Source: Amycolatopsis vancoresmycina (GTDB lineage Bacteria > Actinomycetota > Actinomycetes > Mycobacteriales > Pseudonocardiaceae). Taken from it: a stretch of DNA of 64,000 nt. The position numbers and the translations under genes are program-made. Positions 44,155 to 52,029 of this stretch are shown here, piece after piece. Location of the stretch: NCBI RefSeq assembly GCF_000716785.1, contig NZ_JNYY01000014.1:124001-188000 (forward strand). The letters run 5' to 3'. A model generated the notes under the pieces. The model was not told where the DNA came from, ran no database searches, and was given only the letters and a program-made list of their open reading frames with translations. Each line of letters starts with the position of its first letter. Within the stretch, counting starts at the first letter, position 1.

Positions 44155-44320
44155 GCCGCAGGCTCGCGGCGGCGGTGTCGCAGCTGCGCGAGCTGATCGG
44201 CTGACTCGCAGGCCCGCGGCGGCGGTGTTGCAGCTGCGTGAGCTGATCGGCTGACTCGCAGGCCCGCGACAGCGGTGTCGCGGCTGCGTGAGCTGATCGG
44301 CTGACTCGCAAGCCCGCGGC
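44121..44320 (+). repeat. Four-unit 50-bp tandem repeat beginning in the LLM gene 3' end
   Basis: Units start at exactly 44121, 44171, 44221 and 44271, each containing GGCGGTGTCGCAGCTGCG then GAGCTGATCGGCTGA with few changes. Unit 1 encodes the last codons and stop of the oxidoreductase; units 2-4 lie after the stop. Because 50 is not a multiple of three and each copy carries a stop, they do not extend the protein. Confidence 0.9.
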
Positions 44321-44368
44321 GGCGGGTGGCTGCCGGGCGGGATTCCGCGCCCGGCAGCCCGTCGGTGT

Positions 44369-44450
44369 GGCCCGGAAGCCTGAGCTCACCCCCGGCCGCG
44401 GGGGCGCCCCCCGTATTCCACTCTACCGGCGAGCACCGACAATTCTGCGC
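44369..44450 (-). repeat. Dispersed ~80-bp element, copy 1
   Basis: The reverse complement of this segment matches 62069-62147 at nearly 90% of positions with one short gap. Shared parts read GAATTGTCGGTGCT, CGGTAG, GTGGAA, ACGGGGGGCGCCCCCG and GGTGAGCTCAGGC. It contains a GGGGGCGCCCCC palindrome and a TAGAGT -10-like hexamer. With the 50-bp repeats it fills the gene-free stretch 44155-44476. Confidence 0.8.
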
Positions 44451-44476
44451 GCCCAAGCGAGCCCACCACCCGCGCC

Positions 44477-45061
44477 TCAAGCCGGTGTCGCGTACACCGC
44501 CACCCGCGCTCCGCCGAGGCCGGCGCTGTCGTAACTCCCGTCGCTCGTGATCAAGCGCAGCTCCGGTCCCGCCTCCTCCGGCGCCACCAGCGTGCTGTCC
44601 GGCTCGTTCGCCGGGAACAGGGCCACCCGGCGGGCCGTGAACCTCGTCTCGTGCCCATGGGAATCGCGGACCGTGATCGCTGCGCCCGGCTTCAAGCGCG
44701 CCAGGCGGGCGAAGGCGCCCGAGGCGTAACCGAAGCCCGAGTGGCCCGACAACACCGCGACGCCCGGTGATCCCGGGGCCGGACCGTCGCTGAACCAGCC
44801 CACCCCCGCCGCCGTGCCCGGTTGCTCGCGGCGGCCTGCCGTGTGGCCCAGGGCGATCAGGTGGTTCAGCGTCAGGTCGAGGTCGGGGATCAGCAGCGCC
44901 GCCGGTGGGGCTCCGGCCACGCTGTCCGCCGCCTCCGCGCCCGGCGTCACCGGGGACGCCGGGGCCAGCACCGACGTGACCCCGAGCAGGACACAGCCCA
45001 GCCCGGCCACGACCGCGAGCACCACGGCAGCGGGCCGCACGAGTTCGGAGCGTCGCTCCAT
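44477..45061 (-). CDS. Sortase-like protein lacking the catalytic cysteine
   Basis: This 194-residue class E/F-like sortase has an N-terminal membrane anchor (about 12-32), a linker and a sortase beta-barrel (about 60-194). The catalytic histidine is kept (VAVLSGHSGFGYASG), but where sortases have a TC dipeptide it reads LRLITSDGSYD, with an AGC serine codon at 44543-44545. The C-terminal arginine motif is also displaced (GGARVAVYATPA). It is therefore either a non-catalytic pseudo-sortase or an altered enzyme. ATG 45061 has AGGGGAAC upstream; GTG 45079 is an alternative. No LPxTG substrate is seen nearby. Confidence 0.8.
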   Translation of the reverse strand: MERRSELVRPAAVVLAVVAGLGCVLLGVTSVLAPASPVTPGAEAADSVAGAPPAALLIPDLDLTLNHLIALGHTAGRREQPGTAAGVGWFSDGPAPGSPGVAVLSGHSGFGYASGAFARLARLKPGAAITVRDSHGHETRFTARRVALFPANEPDSTLVAPEEAGPELRLITSDGSYDSAGLGGARVAVYATPA

Positions 45062-45305
45062 CACGTTCCCCTGCTCCACACCGGTTCCGATGTCTCCTGA
45101 ATCGCCACCCGGCCGCGGGCGTTACCGAATCGTGTCCGGGCGCACAACGATTCACTCAATCGGGCCACTTCACTGTGACCTTCGCGTCAGAAAGGCACGT
45201 CCGGAGGGCCTCAATACCGGAAAAGCCCGGCGGAAGGCCGTGAGATCCGACATCATTGCTGGTTTCAAACCGGCGAACTGGGGATATTCACCGGACGGAA
45301 GTGAG

Positions 45306-46256
45306 GTGCGCCGAGCTGTGCGGAAAATCGAAGAGCCCGCGGTGGGGGTGCTGGACGTCGGCTCGTTCAGCGCCCGGCTCGTGGTGGTGCCGGTCGACGG
45401 CTCACCGCGGGAACCGCTCGTCAACCACCAGACGCGGCTGCGCCTCGACCGTGAGCTCGACGTCCGTGGCCGGCTCTCCGACCGCGGCATCGAGGCCGTC
45501 ACGGCCGCCGTCGCCGCCGGCATGACCACCGCCTACCACCACGGCGTCAGCGACGTCTACCCGCTCGCCACCTCCTCGATCCGCGACGCGGCCAACGCGG
45601 CCGACGTCGTCCGGCACGTCGCCGGCGAGACCGGGGTCGAGCTGCGGTTCCTCTCCGGCCGCTGCGAGGCCGAGCTGACCTACCTCGCCGCCCGCCGCTG
45701 GTACGCCGGTGACGACGGGCCGATGCTGGTGCTCGACATCGGCGGCGGGACCGTCGAACTGGCCGCCGGCCGCGGCGAGAAGGCCACCTTCGCGCGTTCG
45801 CTCCCGCTGGGCGCCCGGTCGATGACGCGGGACTGGCTGCCGTCCGAGCGCGTGTCGAACAAGCAGGTCAAGGCGCTGCGTGCGCACGCGCTCGACGTCG
45901 TGACCACCACCCTCGGCGCCGCCGACGTCGACGATCCGCGGGTCGTCGGGTGCTCGAAGGTGCTGCAGCAGCTCGCGCGGCTCGCCGGCGCCCGGCCCGG
46001 CAAGTGCAAGGAACTGCGGCTCGACGACCTCCGCGCGTGGATCCCGCGGCTCGCCGCGCTGCCGCCGTCGAAGCGGGCCGAGCTGCCCGGCATCTCGCGC
46101 AGCCGCGCCCACCAGGCCCTGGCCGGCGCGATCGTCGCGGAAGCCCTGCTGGCGGTGGCCGGCGGCAAGGTGACGATCTGCCCCTGGTCGACCCGCGACG
46201 GCCTGCTGCTCAGCCTTCAGGACAAGGCGAGGGCGGCGGCGAAGAGGGCGGCCTGA
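45306..46256 (+). CDS. Ppx/GppA phosphatase family protein
   Basis: The 316-residue actin-fold protein belongs to the exopolyphosphatase/guanosine pentaphosphatase family, acting on polyphosphate or pppGpp. The first phosphate loop is VLDVGSFSARLVVV, where most relatives have GSNS or GSNT, and the second is VLDIGGGTVELAAG. The catalytic-region glutamate lies around LSGRCEAELTYLAA. It starts at GTG 45306 (or GTG 45318), after GGAAG. The 226-bp region upstream is unusually A/T-rich for the window but shows no clear structured RNA. Confidence 0.87.
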   Translation: MRRAVRKIEEPAVGVLDVGSFSARLVVVPVDGSPREPLVNHQTRLRLDRELDVRGRLSDRGIEAVTAAVAAGMTTAYHHGVSDVYPLATSSIRDAANAADVVRHVAGETGVELRFLSGRCEAELTYLAARRWYAGDDGPMLVLDIGGGTVELAAGRGEKATFARSLPLGARSMTRDWLPSERVSNKQVKALRAHALDVVTTTLGAADVDDPRVVGCSKVLQQLARLAGARPGKCKELRLDDLRAWIPRLAALPPSKRAELPGISRSRAHQALAGAIVAEALLAVAGGKVTICPWSTRDGLLLSLQDKARAAAKRAA

Positions 46257-46296
46257 CCGCTGGCCCCGTGCGCGAAAACCGGGTATTCCGGAAGGC

Positions 46297-46482
46297 ATGA
46301 GCGAGCAGCAGCGCATCCACGGCCGTGACGACGAAGACGACGAGCTCCCGAAGCTCCCGACCCCCGGGCAGCTGACGCACGACGTGCCGACCGCCCCCGA
46401 CCCGGACGTCAACCCGGGCGGGACCGAGGAAGTCCCGGCCCCGCCCGCACGGGACGACGTCGTCAGCGACCTTCCACAGTGA
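46297..46482 (+). CDS. Small acidic hypothetical protein
   Basis: The 61-residue acidic, proline-rich and probably disordered protein contains DDEDDELPKLPTPGQ and DVNPGGTEEVPAPPAR. GGAAGG lies 6 nt before ATG 46297. It follows the Ppx gene by 40 bp and its 3' end overlaps the convergent GH65 gene by 20 bp. No family is recognised; short acidic proteins of this sort are common in Pseudonocardiaceae (inference). Confidence 0.55.
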   Translation: MSEQQRIHGRDDEDDELPKLPTPGQLTHDVPTAPDPDVNPGGTEEVPAPPARDDVVSDLPQ

Positions 46483-48862
46483 TGGGATTGGCCGGCTCGG
46501 CGTACTGACGCACCGCCTCCGAGTCACGCCGCATCGGCGCCCGGCCCGGGGGCTGCTTCGGCGTCGGGCCCGCGTCGATCTTCGGGATCGGGTACCGCTG
46601 CGGCTCGGCCGTGACGGTGATGCGCTCGCCGTGGTGCAGCACCTGCAGGGGCTCGCCGGCCACCACGTGGTAGGTGACCTGGTCGGGGTCGATCTCGACC
46701 TGGAACCGGGTGCCGCGGAACATCAGGCGGAAGGTGATCCGCCCGAGCTGCGGGGGCAGCCGCGGGGCGAACGCCAGCGCCCCGCCGTGGTCGCGGAGGC
46801 CGCCGAACCCGGCCACCGCGCCCTGCCACGCCCCGGCCAGCGACGCCATGTGCAGGCCGTTGCGGACGTTGTTGTGCACGTCGTGCAGGTCGGTCAGCGC
46901 GGCTTCGGCGAGGTAGTCGTACGCCAGCTCCAGGTGGCCCACCTCGGCCGCGATGACCGCCTGCGTGCCCGCCGACAGCGAGGAATCCCGCACGGTCCGT
47001 GCTTCGTAGTAGGCGAAGTTTCGGGCCTTCTCCTCCGGGCTGAACGAGTCGCCGCACAGGTGCAGCGCCAGCACCAGGTCCGCCTGCTTCACCACCTGCT
47101 TGCGGTACAGGTCGAAGTACGGGTAGTGCAGCAGCAGCGGGTAGTGCGCCGCATCGGTGTTCTCGTAGTCCCACTCGTCGTGGTCGAGGAAGCCTTCCGA
47201 CTGCGGGTGCACGCCGAGTTCTTCTTCGTAGGGCAGGTACATCGCCGCGGCGGCCGCGCGCCAGGAGTCCAGCTCGACGGTGTCGACGCCGAACCGCGCC
47301 GCGACCTCCGGGTGCCGCTCGCACGACTCCGCCGCCGCCTGCAGGTTCCGCCGGGCCATCAGGTTCGTGTAGACGTTGTTGTCCGCCACCGCGGAGTACT
47401 CGTCCGGCCCGGTGACGCCGTCGATGCGGAACGTGCCGTGCCGGTCGTGGTGGCCCAGCGACGCCCACAGCCGCGCGGTTTCCAGCAGCAGCTCGGTGCC
47501 GTAGTCGCGTTCGAACTCGTCGTCGCCGGTCGCGTTGAGGTAGCGCAGGACGGCGTCGGCGATGTCCGCGCTGACGTGGAACGCCGCCGTGCCGGCCGGC
47601 CAGTACGCCGAGCACTCGGCGCCGTTGATCGACCGCCACGGGAACGCCGCGCCGCGCAACCCCAGCTGGTGCGCGCGTTCCCGCGCTTTGTCCATTGTGG
47701 AGTGCCGCCAGCGCAGGGCGTCGCGCGCCGCGTCCGGGATGGTGTAGGTGAGCACCGGCAGCACGAAGGATTCGGTGTCCCAGAAGGCGTGCCCGTCGTA
47801 GCCGGGCCCGGTCAGCCCCTTGCCGGCGATCGCCCGGCTTTCCCCGCGGGCCCCGGCCTGCAGGATGTGGAACAGGGCGAACCGCACGGCCTGCTGCAGC
47901 TCGGGGTCGCCCTCGATCTCGATGTCCGACGTCCGCCAGTAGTCGTCGAGGAACTCGCGCTGCTCGGTGAGCAGGCCCTTCCAGCCCGTCTGCCGGGCGC
48001 CGGCCAGCGCCGCCTCGACCTGCGACCGCAGCGCGGGCACCGACCGCTGCGCGGACCAGCCGTAGGCGAGGAACTTGGTGATGCGCAGCCGCCCGCCCTT
48101 CGGCACGTCGACCGCGACGGTCAGCCGGGCGAGGTCCTCTTCGGAGTGGATGCGGGCGCGGATCCCGTCGTCCACCTCGATCTTGTGGTCCATCGCCGCG
48201 GCCATCCGCAGCCCGGAGCGGCGGGTCTGGTGCACCAGCACGGCGTTGTAGTCCGACGCGCGGTGGAACTCGCCGACCAGCGGCGACTCCAGCGCGGCGG
48301 CCACCCGCGGGTCGCTGGTGTCGGACTCGATCGGCTCGTTGGCCAGCAGATCGGACTGGACGACCAGCTGCAGGTCCTCGTCGAGCGGCTCGACCTCGTA
48401 CCGGATCGCGGCGATCGCGCGCTGGGTGAAGGACACCAGCCGTTCGGTGCGCACGCGGACCCGCCGCCCGGTCGGCGACGACCACTCGGTGGTCCGGCTG
48501 AGCGTGCCCTTGCGGAAGTCCAGCACCCGGTCGTGCGCGGTGGCCGCGCCGTAGCGCATGTCGAGCGGTTCGTCCTCGACGAGCAGCCGGATGATCTTGC
48601 CGTCGGTCACGTTGACGACGGTCTGGCCCTCTTCGGGGTAGCCGTAGCCCGCCTCGGCGTAGGGGAGTTCGTGCTGTTCGTAGAAGCCGTTGAGGTAGGT
48701 GCCGGGCAGCCCGCGCGGCTCGGCCTCCTCGAGGGTGCCGCGCAGGCCGATGTGGCCGTTGGACACCGCGAACGCCGATTCGGTGCGCTGCAGGGCGTCG
48801 ACGTCCATGCCGCGCCACCGCAGTTCCCACGGCGAGCATTCGTAGCCGCGCGGTTCGGTCAT
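46463..48862 (-). CDS. Glycoside hydrolase family 65 phosphorylase (maltose/trehalose/kojibiose type)
   Basis: The 799-residue cytosolic GH65 enzyme splits an alpha-glucosyl disaccharide with phosphate to give beta-glucose-1-phosphate. The N-terminal beta-sandwich begins NGHIGLRGTLEEAEPRGLPG, the (alpha/alpha)6 barrel carries GHAFWDTESFVLPVL, and the catalytic acid is E488 in GVTGPDEYSAVADNN. The exact disaccharide cannot be fixed from sequence. It overlaps the upstream beta-phosphoglucomutase by 4 bp, which converts the product to glucose-6-phosphate. Confidence 0.92.
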   Translation of the reverse strand: MTEPRGYECSPWELRWRGMDVDALQRTESAFAVSNGHIGLRGTLEEAEPRGLPGTYLNGFYEQHELPYAEAGYGYPEEGQTVVNVTDGKIIRLLVEDEPLDMRYGAATAHDRVLDFRKGTLSRTTEWSSPTGRRVRVRTERLVSFTQRAIAAIRYEVEPLDEDLQLVVQSDLLANEPIESDTSDPRVAAALESPLVGEFHRASDYNAVLVHQTRRSGLRMAAAMDHKIEVDDGIRARIHSEEDLARLTVAVDVPKGGRLRITKFLAYGWSAQRSVPALRSQVEAALAGARQTGWKGLLTEQREFLDDYWRTSDIEIEGDPELQQAVRFALFHILQAGARGESRAIAGKGLTGPGYDGHAFWDTESFVLPVLTYTIPDAARDALRWRHSTMDKARERAHQLGLRGAAFPWRSINGAECSAYWPAGTAAFHVSADIADAVLRYLNATGDDEFERDYGTELLLETARLWASLGHHDRHGTFRIDGVTGPDEYSAVADNNVYTNLMARRNLQAAAESCERHPEVAARFGVDTVELDSWRAAAAAMYLPYEEELGVHPQSEGFLDHDEWDYENTDAAHYPLLLHYPYFDLYRKQVVKQADLVLALHLCGDSFSPEEKARNFAYYEARTVRDSSLSAGTQAVIAAEVGHLELAYDYLAEAALTDLHDVHNNVRNGLHMASLAGAWQGAVAGFGGLRDHGGALAFAPRLPPQLGRITFRLMFRGTRFQVEIDPDQVTYHVVAGEPLQVLHHGERITVTAEPQRYPIPKIDAGPTPKQPPGRAPMRRDSEAVRQYAEPANPITVEGR

Positions 48863-49590
48863 CGGTCCTCCAGCAGGTCGGCGAGGTCGTCCACGACGAT
48901 GTCGGCCCCGTGGGCCCGCAGTTCCGCGGCCTGGTCCGCCCGGTTCACGCCGACCACGTACCCGAAGCCGCCGGCCTTCCCGGCCTGGACGCCGGACTGG
49001 GCGTCCTCGAAGACGGCCGCGTGCGCGGGCTCGACGCCGAGCGCCGCCGCGCCGGCCAGGAACGAGTCCGGGGCCGGCTTGCCCTTGAGGTGCTGTTCGC
49101 GGATGACGATGCCGTCGATGCGCGCTTCGACGTACTTGCTCAGGTCGGCGCCGTCGAGGACCTTCGCGCCGTTCGCCGACGACGTCACGACGCCGATCCG
49201 CAGCCCGGCGGCCTTCACTGCTTCGAGGTAGCGCACCGAGCCCGGGTAGGGGTTCACGCCGCGTTCGTCGATGATCTTGAGGACCAGCTCGTTCTTGCGG
49301 TTGCCGACGCCGTTGACGGTCGGGGCGTCCACCGGGTCGTCCGGTTCGCCCTCGGGCAGCACGATCCCCCGTGACCGCAGGAACTCCCGCACGCCGTCGG
49401 CGCGCGGGCGGCCGTCCACAAAGGCCGCGTAGTCGTGGTCGGTGAACTCCGCGAAGCCGGCGCCGTCGCGGGCGCGGAGGAATTCGTCGAATGTCCGTTT
49501 CCACGCTTCGCGGTGGAGGATCGCCGTCCCGGTCAGCACTCCGTCGAGGTCGAACAGGCAGGCGGTGATGGTCTCGGGCAATCCCGTCAT
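48859..49590 (-). CDS. Beta-phosphoglucomutase-type HAD hydrolase
   Basis: The 243-residue HAD-superfamily protein has the nucleophile motif FDLDGVLTGT (D14, D16), a cap domain, VVTSSANGAKVL (motif II), KGKPAPDSFLAGA (motif III lysine) and AVFEDAQSGVQAG (motif IV). It should interconvert beta-glucose-1-phosphate and glucose-6-phosphate. It is transcribed before the GH65 gene and coupled to it through an ATGA overlap, which fixes the pathway logic of this two-gene operon. Confidence 0.9.
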   Translation of the reverse strand: MTGLPETITACLFDLDGVLTGTAILHREAWKRTFDEFLRARDGAGFAEFTDHDYAAFVDGRPRADGVREFLRSRGIVLPEGEPDDPVDAPTVNGVGNRKNELVLKIIDERGVNPYPGSVRYLEAVKAAGLRIGVVTSSANGAKVLDGADLSKYVEARIDGIVIREQHLKGKPAPDSFLAGAAALGVEPAHAAVFEDAQSGVQAGKAGGFGYVVGVNRADQAAELRAHGADIVVDDLADLLEDR

Positions 49591-49599
49591 GCCCGCACG

Positions 49600-49968
49600 C
49601 TACCGGTGTTCGGCGTCGTTCGCGGGCTGTTCGGGGTGTGGGCGCACCCGATGGATGAGTTCGTGGACCGTCGCGTCCGCCAGCCGGTATCGCACTACCC
49701 GGCCGGTGCGTTGCGGGGTGACCAGCCCGTGCGCCCGCAGCAGCCGCAAAGCCTGTGACACCGCGGTGTCCGTCATGCCGGTGGCCGCGGCCAGATCCGT
49801 GACGCTGATCTCGCGGGCGTAGTGGATGGAGACCAGCAGCGCGAGCCGGGACGGGTCGGCGACCACGGAGAAGCGCCGGGCCCATTCGTCGATGACGGCG
49901 CGGTCGCCGAGCCCCTCGACCGCCGCCGCGACGCGTTCCGGGTCGATCAGCTTGCGGTCGGTGCTCAC
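49600..49968 (-). CDS. ArsR/SmtB-family regulator
   Basis: The 122-residue winged-helix repressor of the ArsR/SmtB family has the core SVVADPSRLALLVSIHYARE, the recognition region MTDTAVSQALRLLRAHGLV and the wing TGRVVRYRLAD, followed by a His-containing tail (HELIHRVRPHPEQ) that could bind metal as in nickel/cobalt sensors (inference). GTG 49968 begins the protein; longer starts lack support. It lies upstream of the beta-phosphoglucomutase/GH65 operon with a 9-bp gap and may be cotranscribed with it. Confidence 0.82.
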   Translation of the reverse strand: MSTDRKLIDPERVAAAVEGLGDRAVIDEWARRFSVVADPSRLALLVSIHYAREISVTDLAAATGMTDTAVSQALRLLRAHGLVTPQRTGRVVRYRLADATVHELIHRVRPHPEQPANDAEHR

Positions 49969-50086
49969 CCCCGGATGATTCCACCCGCGGCGCGGGCGGA
50001 CCACCGGTGGTGTGGGTCACGCCGCGCTTGACGCTCGCCGTCCCGCGGGCGAGGCTTAAGACAGTTGTCATAGTCGAGGAGCCCGG

Positions 50087-50593
50087 ATGACCGACGTCGA
50101 AGCCCAGGTCCGTTCGAAGACCATCACCTGGCAGGACCCGCTGGAGTCCGCCCGGCTCGGGGCCACGATGTCCGGCCTCGAGTACCTGACGGCGATCGCC
50201 GAGGGCCGCGTCCCGCCGGCCCCGATCGCCGCCCACTTCGGGATGCGCTGGGACCGCATCGCGGTGGGCGAGGTCGTCGCCGTCGCCGAGCCCGACGAGT
50301 CCCTGTACAACCCGATCGGCATGGTCCACGGGGGCGTGGCGGCGACGATGCTGGACTCGGTGATCGGCTGCGCGGTCCACACGACGCTGCCGGCCGGGGT
50401 CGGGTACGCGTCGGTGGAGCTCAAGGTGAGCTACCTGCGCGCGATCCACGCGGGCCGCGGGGAGATCCGGGCGACGGGCCGGGTGGTGAAGGAGGGCTCG
50501 CGGATCGCCTTCGCCGAAGGCGAGATCCGCGACGCCGAGGGCAAGCTGCTGGCCACGGCGTCGGGGACCTGCGTGATCAGACCGGTTGCTTGA
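50087..50593 (+). CDS. PaaI-family hotdog thioesterase
   Basis: The 168-residue acyl-CoA thioesterase of the PaaI/YigI type has the hotdog catalytic region YNPIGMVHGGVAATMLDSVIG and the strand pair SVELKVSYLRAIHAGRG. It probably hydrolyses aromatic or medium-chain acyl-CoA in the cytosol. GAGGAG lies 6 nt before ATG 50087. The promoter region has a CATAGT -10-like hexamer and a GACAGTTGTC dyad just upstream. It overlaps the convergent SnoaL-like gene by 17 bp. Confidence 0.9.
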   Translation: MTDVEAQVRSKTITWQDPLESARLGATMSGLEYLTAIAEGRVPPAPIAAHFGMRWDRIAVGEVVAVAEPDESLYNPIGMVHGGVAATMLDSVIGCAVHTTLPAGVGYASVELKVSYLRAIHAGRGEIRATGRVVKEGSRIAFAEGEIRDAEGKLLATASGTCVIRPVA

Positions 50594-50894
50594 CGTCCCA
50601 GTGCTCGACCAGCAGGCCGTCCTCGACGCGGAGGATGTCGACGACGGCGGTGTCGCCCACGCGCAGGTGCACGACGACGAGGTCGTCCTCCGCGACGACG
50701 TGCTGGATCTGCGCTGCCGCCCCGGCCAGCGGGGAGTTGCGCACGGCGTCGGTGAACGCCTCCCGGCCGGAGGGCAGGCCGGGGCTGTGGGTGACGAAGT
50801 CCGGGTGCAGCGCGGCCTTCGCGGCGTCGAAGTCTTTGCGCACGAAGAGGTCTTCGAGGCAGGTGACGACGATCGTGCGGTTGGTTTCGCTCAT
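50577..50894 (-). CDS. SnoaL/NTF2-like fold protein
   Basis: The 105-residue protein belongs to the SnoaL-like polyketide-cyclase/NTF2 superfamily. It begins with helices (VVTCLEDLFVRKDFDAAKAA), then LHPDFVTHSPGLPSGREAF and a beta-sheet with VHLRVGDTAVVDILRVEDG and the terminal VEHWDVKQPV. The family holds small cyclases, isomerases and binding proteins; the substrate is unknown. The ATG is at 50894. Confidence 0.85.
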   Translation of the reverse strand: MSETNRTIVVTCLEDLFVRKDFDAAKAALHPDFVTHSPGLPSGREAFTDAVRNSPLAGAAAQIQHVVAEDDLVVVHLRVGDTAVVDILRVEDGLLVEHWDVKQPV

Positions 50895-50945
50895 GCCGCC
50901 GATCCTGCGGCCCCGCGCGGCACGTGTCGATTACGCGCGAAGTAA

Positions 50946-51422
50946 TCATCGAGGCGGCCGCACCCGCCGCGCGCGAACGGCGTCAGCACCGCCGAAGCGG
51001 CCGATGACCGAGGCCAGCAGTTCCCGGGCGGCCTCGACGCGTTCGGCGCCGTACTCCGCGACCACTTCGTCTTGAAGGTGCTGCCGCAACTCGCGGGTCG
51101 CCTCGACGGCGGCCAGCGCGTGCGCGGTCAGGTGAAGCAGCTTCGTGCGCGCGTCCGCCGGGTCCGGTTCGCGCCGCAGCAGCCCCCGGCGCTCGAGGTC
51201 CGCGACCGCTTTCGACGCGGCCTGCTGAGTAACGCCCATCCGTTCGGCCAGCGCCGTGATGGACAGCGGCGCGGCCAGGACGTGCTGGATCACGACGCCG
51301 TCGTTGAACCGCAGCTCGCCGAAGCCCCGCGCGGCGAGCCGCCGCTGGACCTCGTCGGTCATCGCCCAGCCCGCGAAGAGGGCCGTCAAGGACAGGTCGA
51401 GGCTGCTAGGATGCACAACCAT
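50946..51422 (-). CDS. MarR-family regulator
   Basis: The 158-residue MarR winged helix has the recognition motif ALAERMGVTQQAASKAVADL, the wing RREPDPADARTKLLHLT and dimerisation helices at both ends. Its ATG (51422-51420) overlaps that of the divergent FMN-binding gene inside a 16-bp palindrome, so binding there would block both. TAGATT at 51436-51431 on this strand lies 8 nt before the ATG, indicating a leaderless transcript. ATG 51362 is a possible downstream start. Confidence 0.88.
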   Translation of the reverse strand: MVVHPSSLDLSLTALFAGWAMTDEVQRRLAARGFGELRFNDGVVIQHVLAAPLSITALAERMGVTQQAASKAVADLERRGLLRREPDPADARTKLLHLTAHALAAVEATRELRQHLQDEVVAEYGAERVEAARELLASVIGRFGGADAVRARRVRPPR

Positions 51423-51437
51423 GGTTGTGGAATCTAG
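51406..51437. promoter_or_regulatory. Shared operator and twin leaderless promoters of the MarR/FMN pair
   Basis: The perfect palindrome CACAACCATGGTTGTG (51414-51429) is centred on overlapping, opposed ATG codons. It is flanked symmetrically by CTAG at 51406-51409 and 51434-51437. TAGGAT (51407-51412, plus strand) and TAGATT (51436-51431, minus strand) are -10 candidates exactly 8 nt before each ATG. A bound MarR dimer would cover both start points. Confidence 0.7.
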
Positions 51438-51882
51438 CAGAGTGCCGGCCGAGCTGGCCGAGGGGTTCGTCCGCGTGGCGCACCGGATCGTGTGGTGCAC
51501 CTTGGTGACGGTGGACCGGCGGGGCCGCCCGCGGTCCCGGATCGTCCACCCGATCTGGGAGCTGGGCCCCGACGGCCTGACGGGCTGGCTGTTCACCCGC
51601 CCGACGCCGGTGAAGCTGGCGCACCTGGCGGCCTCGCCGTACGTGTCGTGCTCGTACTGGGACCCGCAGCACGAGGTGGCGGTGGCGGAGTGCCACGCGG
51701 AGTTCGCGGACGACGAGCAGACGCGCAGGTACCTGTGGGATTTGTTCGCGTCGACGCCGGAGCCACTGGGCTACGACCCGAAGATCCTGGGCGGCGAGGA
51801 CCACCGCGACCCGAAGATCACGGTGCTGCGCTTGACCCCTTGGCGCCTTTCGACCGGCGGCGAGGCCTGGCGGGCGGCTTAG
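51421..51882 (+). CDS. Pyridoxamine 5'-phosphate oxidase-fold FMN/F420-binding protein
   Basis: The 153-residue split-barrel flavin- or F420-binding protein has CTLVTVDRRGRPRSRIVHPI near the N-terminus, then LFTRPTPVKLAHLAASPYVS and a C-terminal DPKITVLRLTPWRL. Members reduce small metabolites or detoxify quinones. It is divergent from the MarR gene and should be repressed by it. It appears leaderless (see the shared operator); GTG 51442 is an alternative start. Confidence 0.85.
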   Translation: MVVESSRVPAELAEGFVRVAHRIVWCTLVTVDRRGRPRSRIVHPIWELGPDGLTGWLFTRPTPVKLAHLAASPYVSCSYWDPQHEVAVAECHAEFADDEQTRRYLWDLFASTPEPLGYDPKILGGEDHRDPKITVLRLTPWRLSTGGEAWRAA

Positions 51883-52029
51883 GTCACTTGCCAGGCGAAC
51901 CGCTCGACCTGCGGCAGCGCACATCCGCGAGCGCCCATTCCGCAAGTGTCCGGTGGTCGCCGGGCGGCACGTGGGCCGGCAGCTTTGCGAACGTGGCGGG
52001 GAAGTCCTGCGCAAGGGATCGTCATCGGC
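51883..52029 (-). other. Intergenic segment with a possible gene remnant
   Basis: On the minus strand one frame reads a protein-like stretch (FPATFAKLPAHVPPGD, then RTLAEWALADVR) ending at a stop near 51888. An in-frame stop closes it upstream and no good start exists. It may be a decayed gene end; nothing else is visible here. Confidence 0.2.

Noticed and set aside
44121..44320. CRISPR array
   Set aside because: The units are contiguous 50-bp direct repeats without unique spacers, the first is coding sequence, and no cas genes are present.
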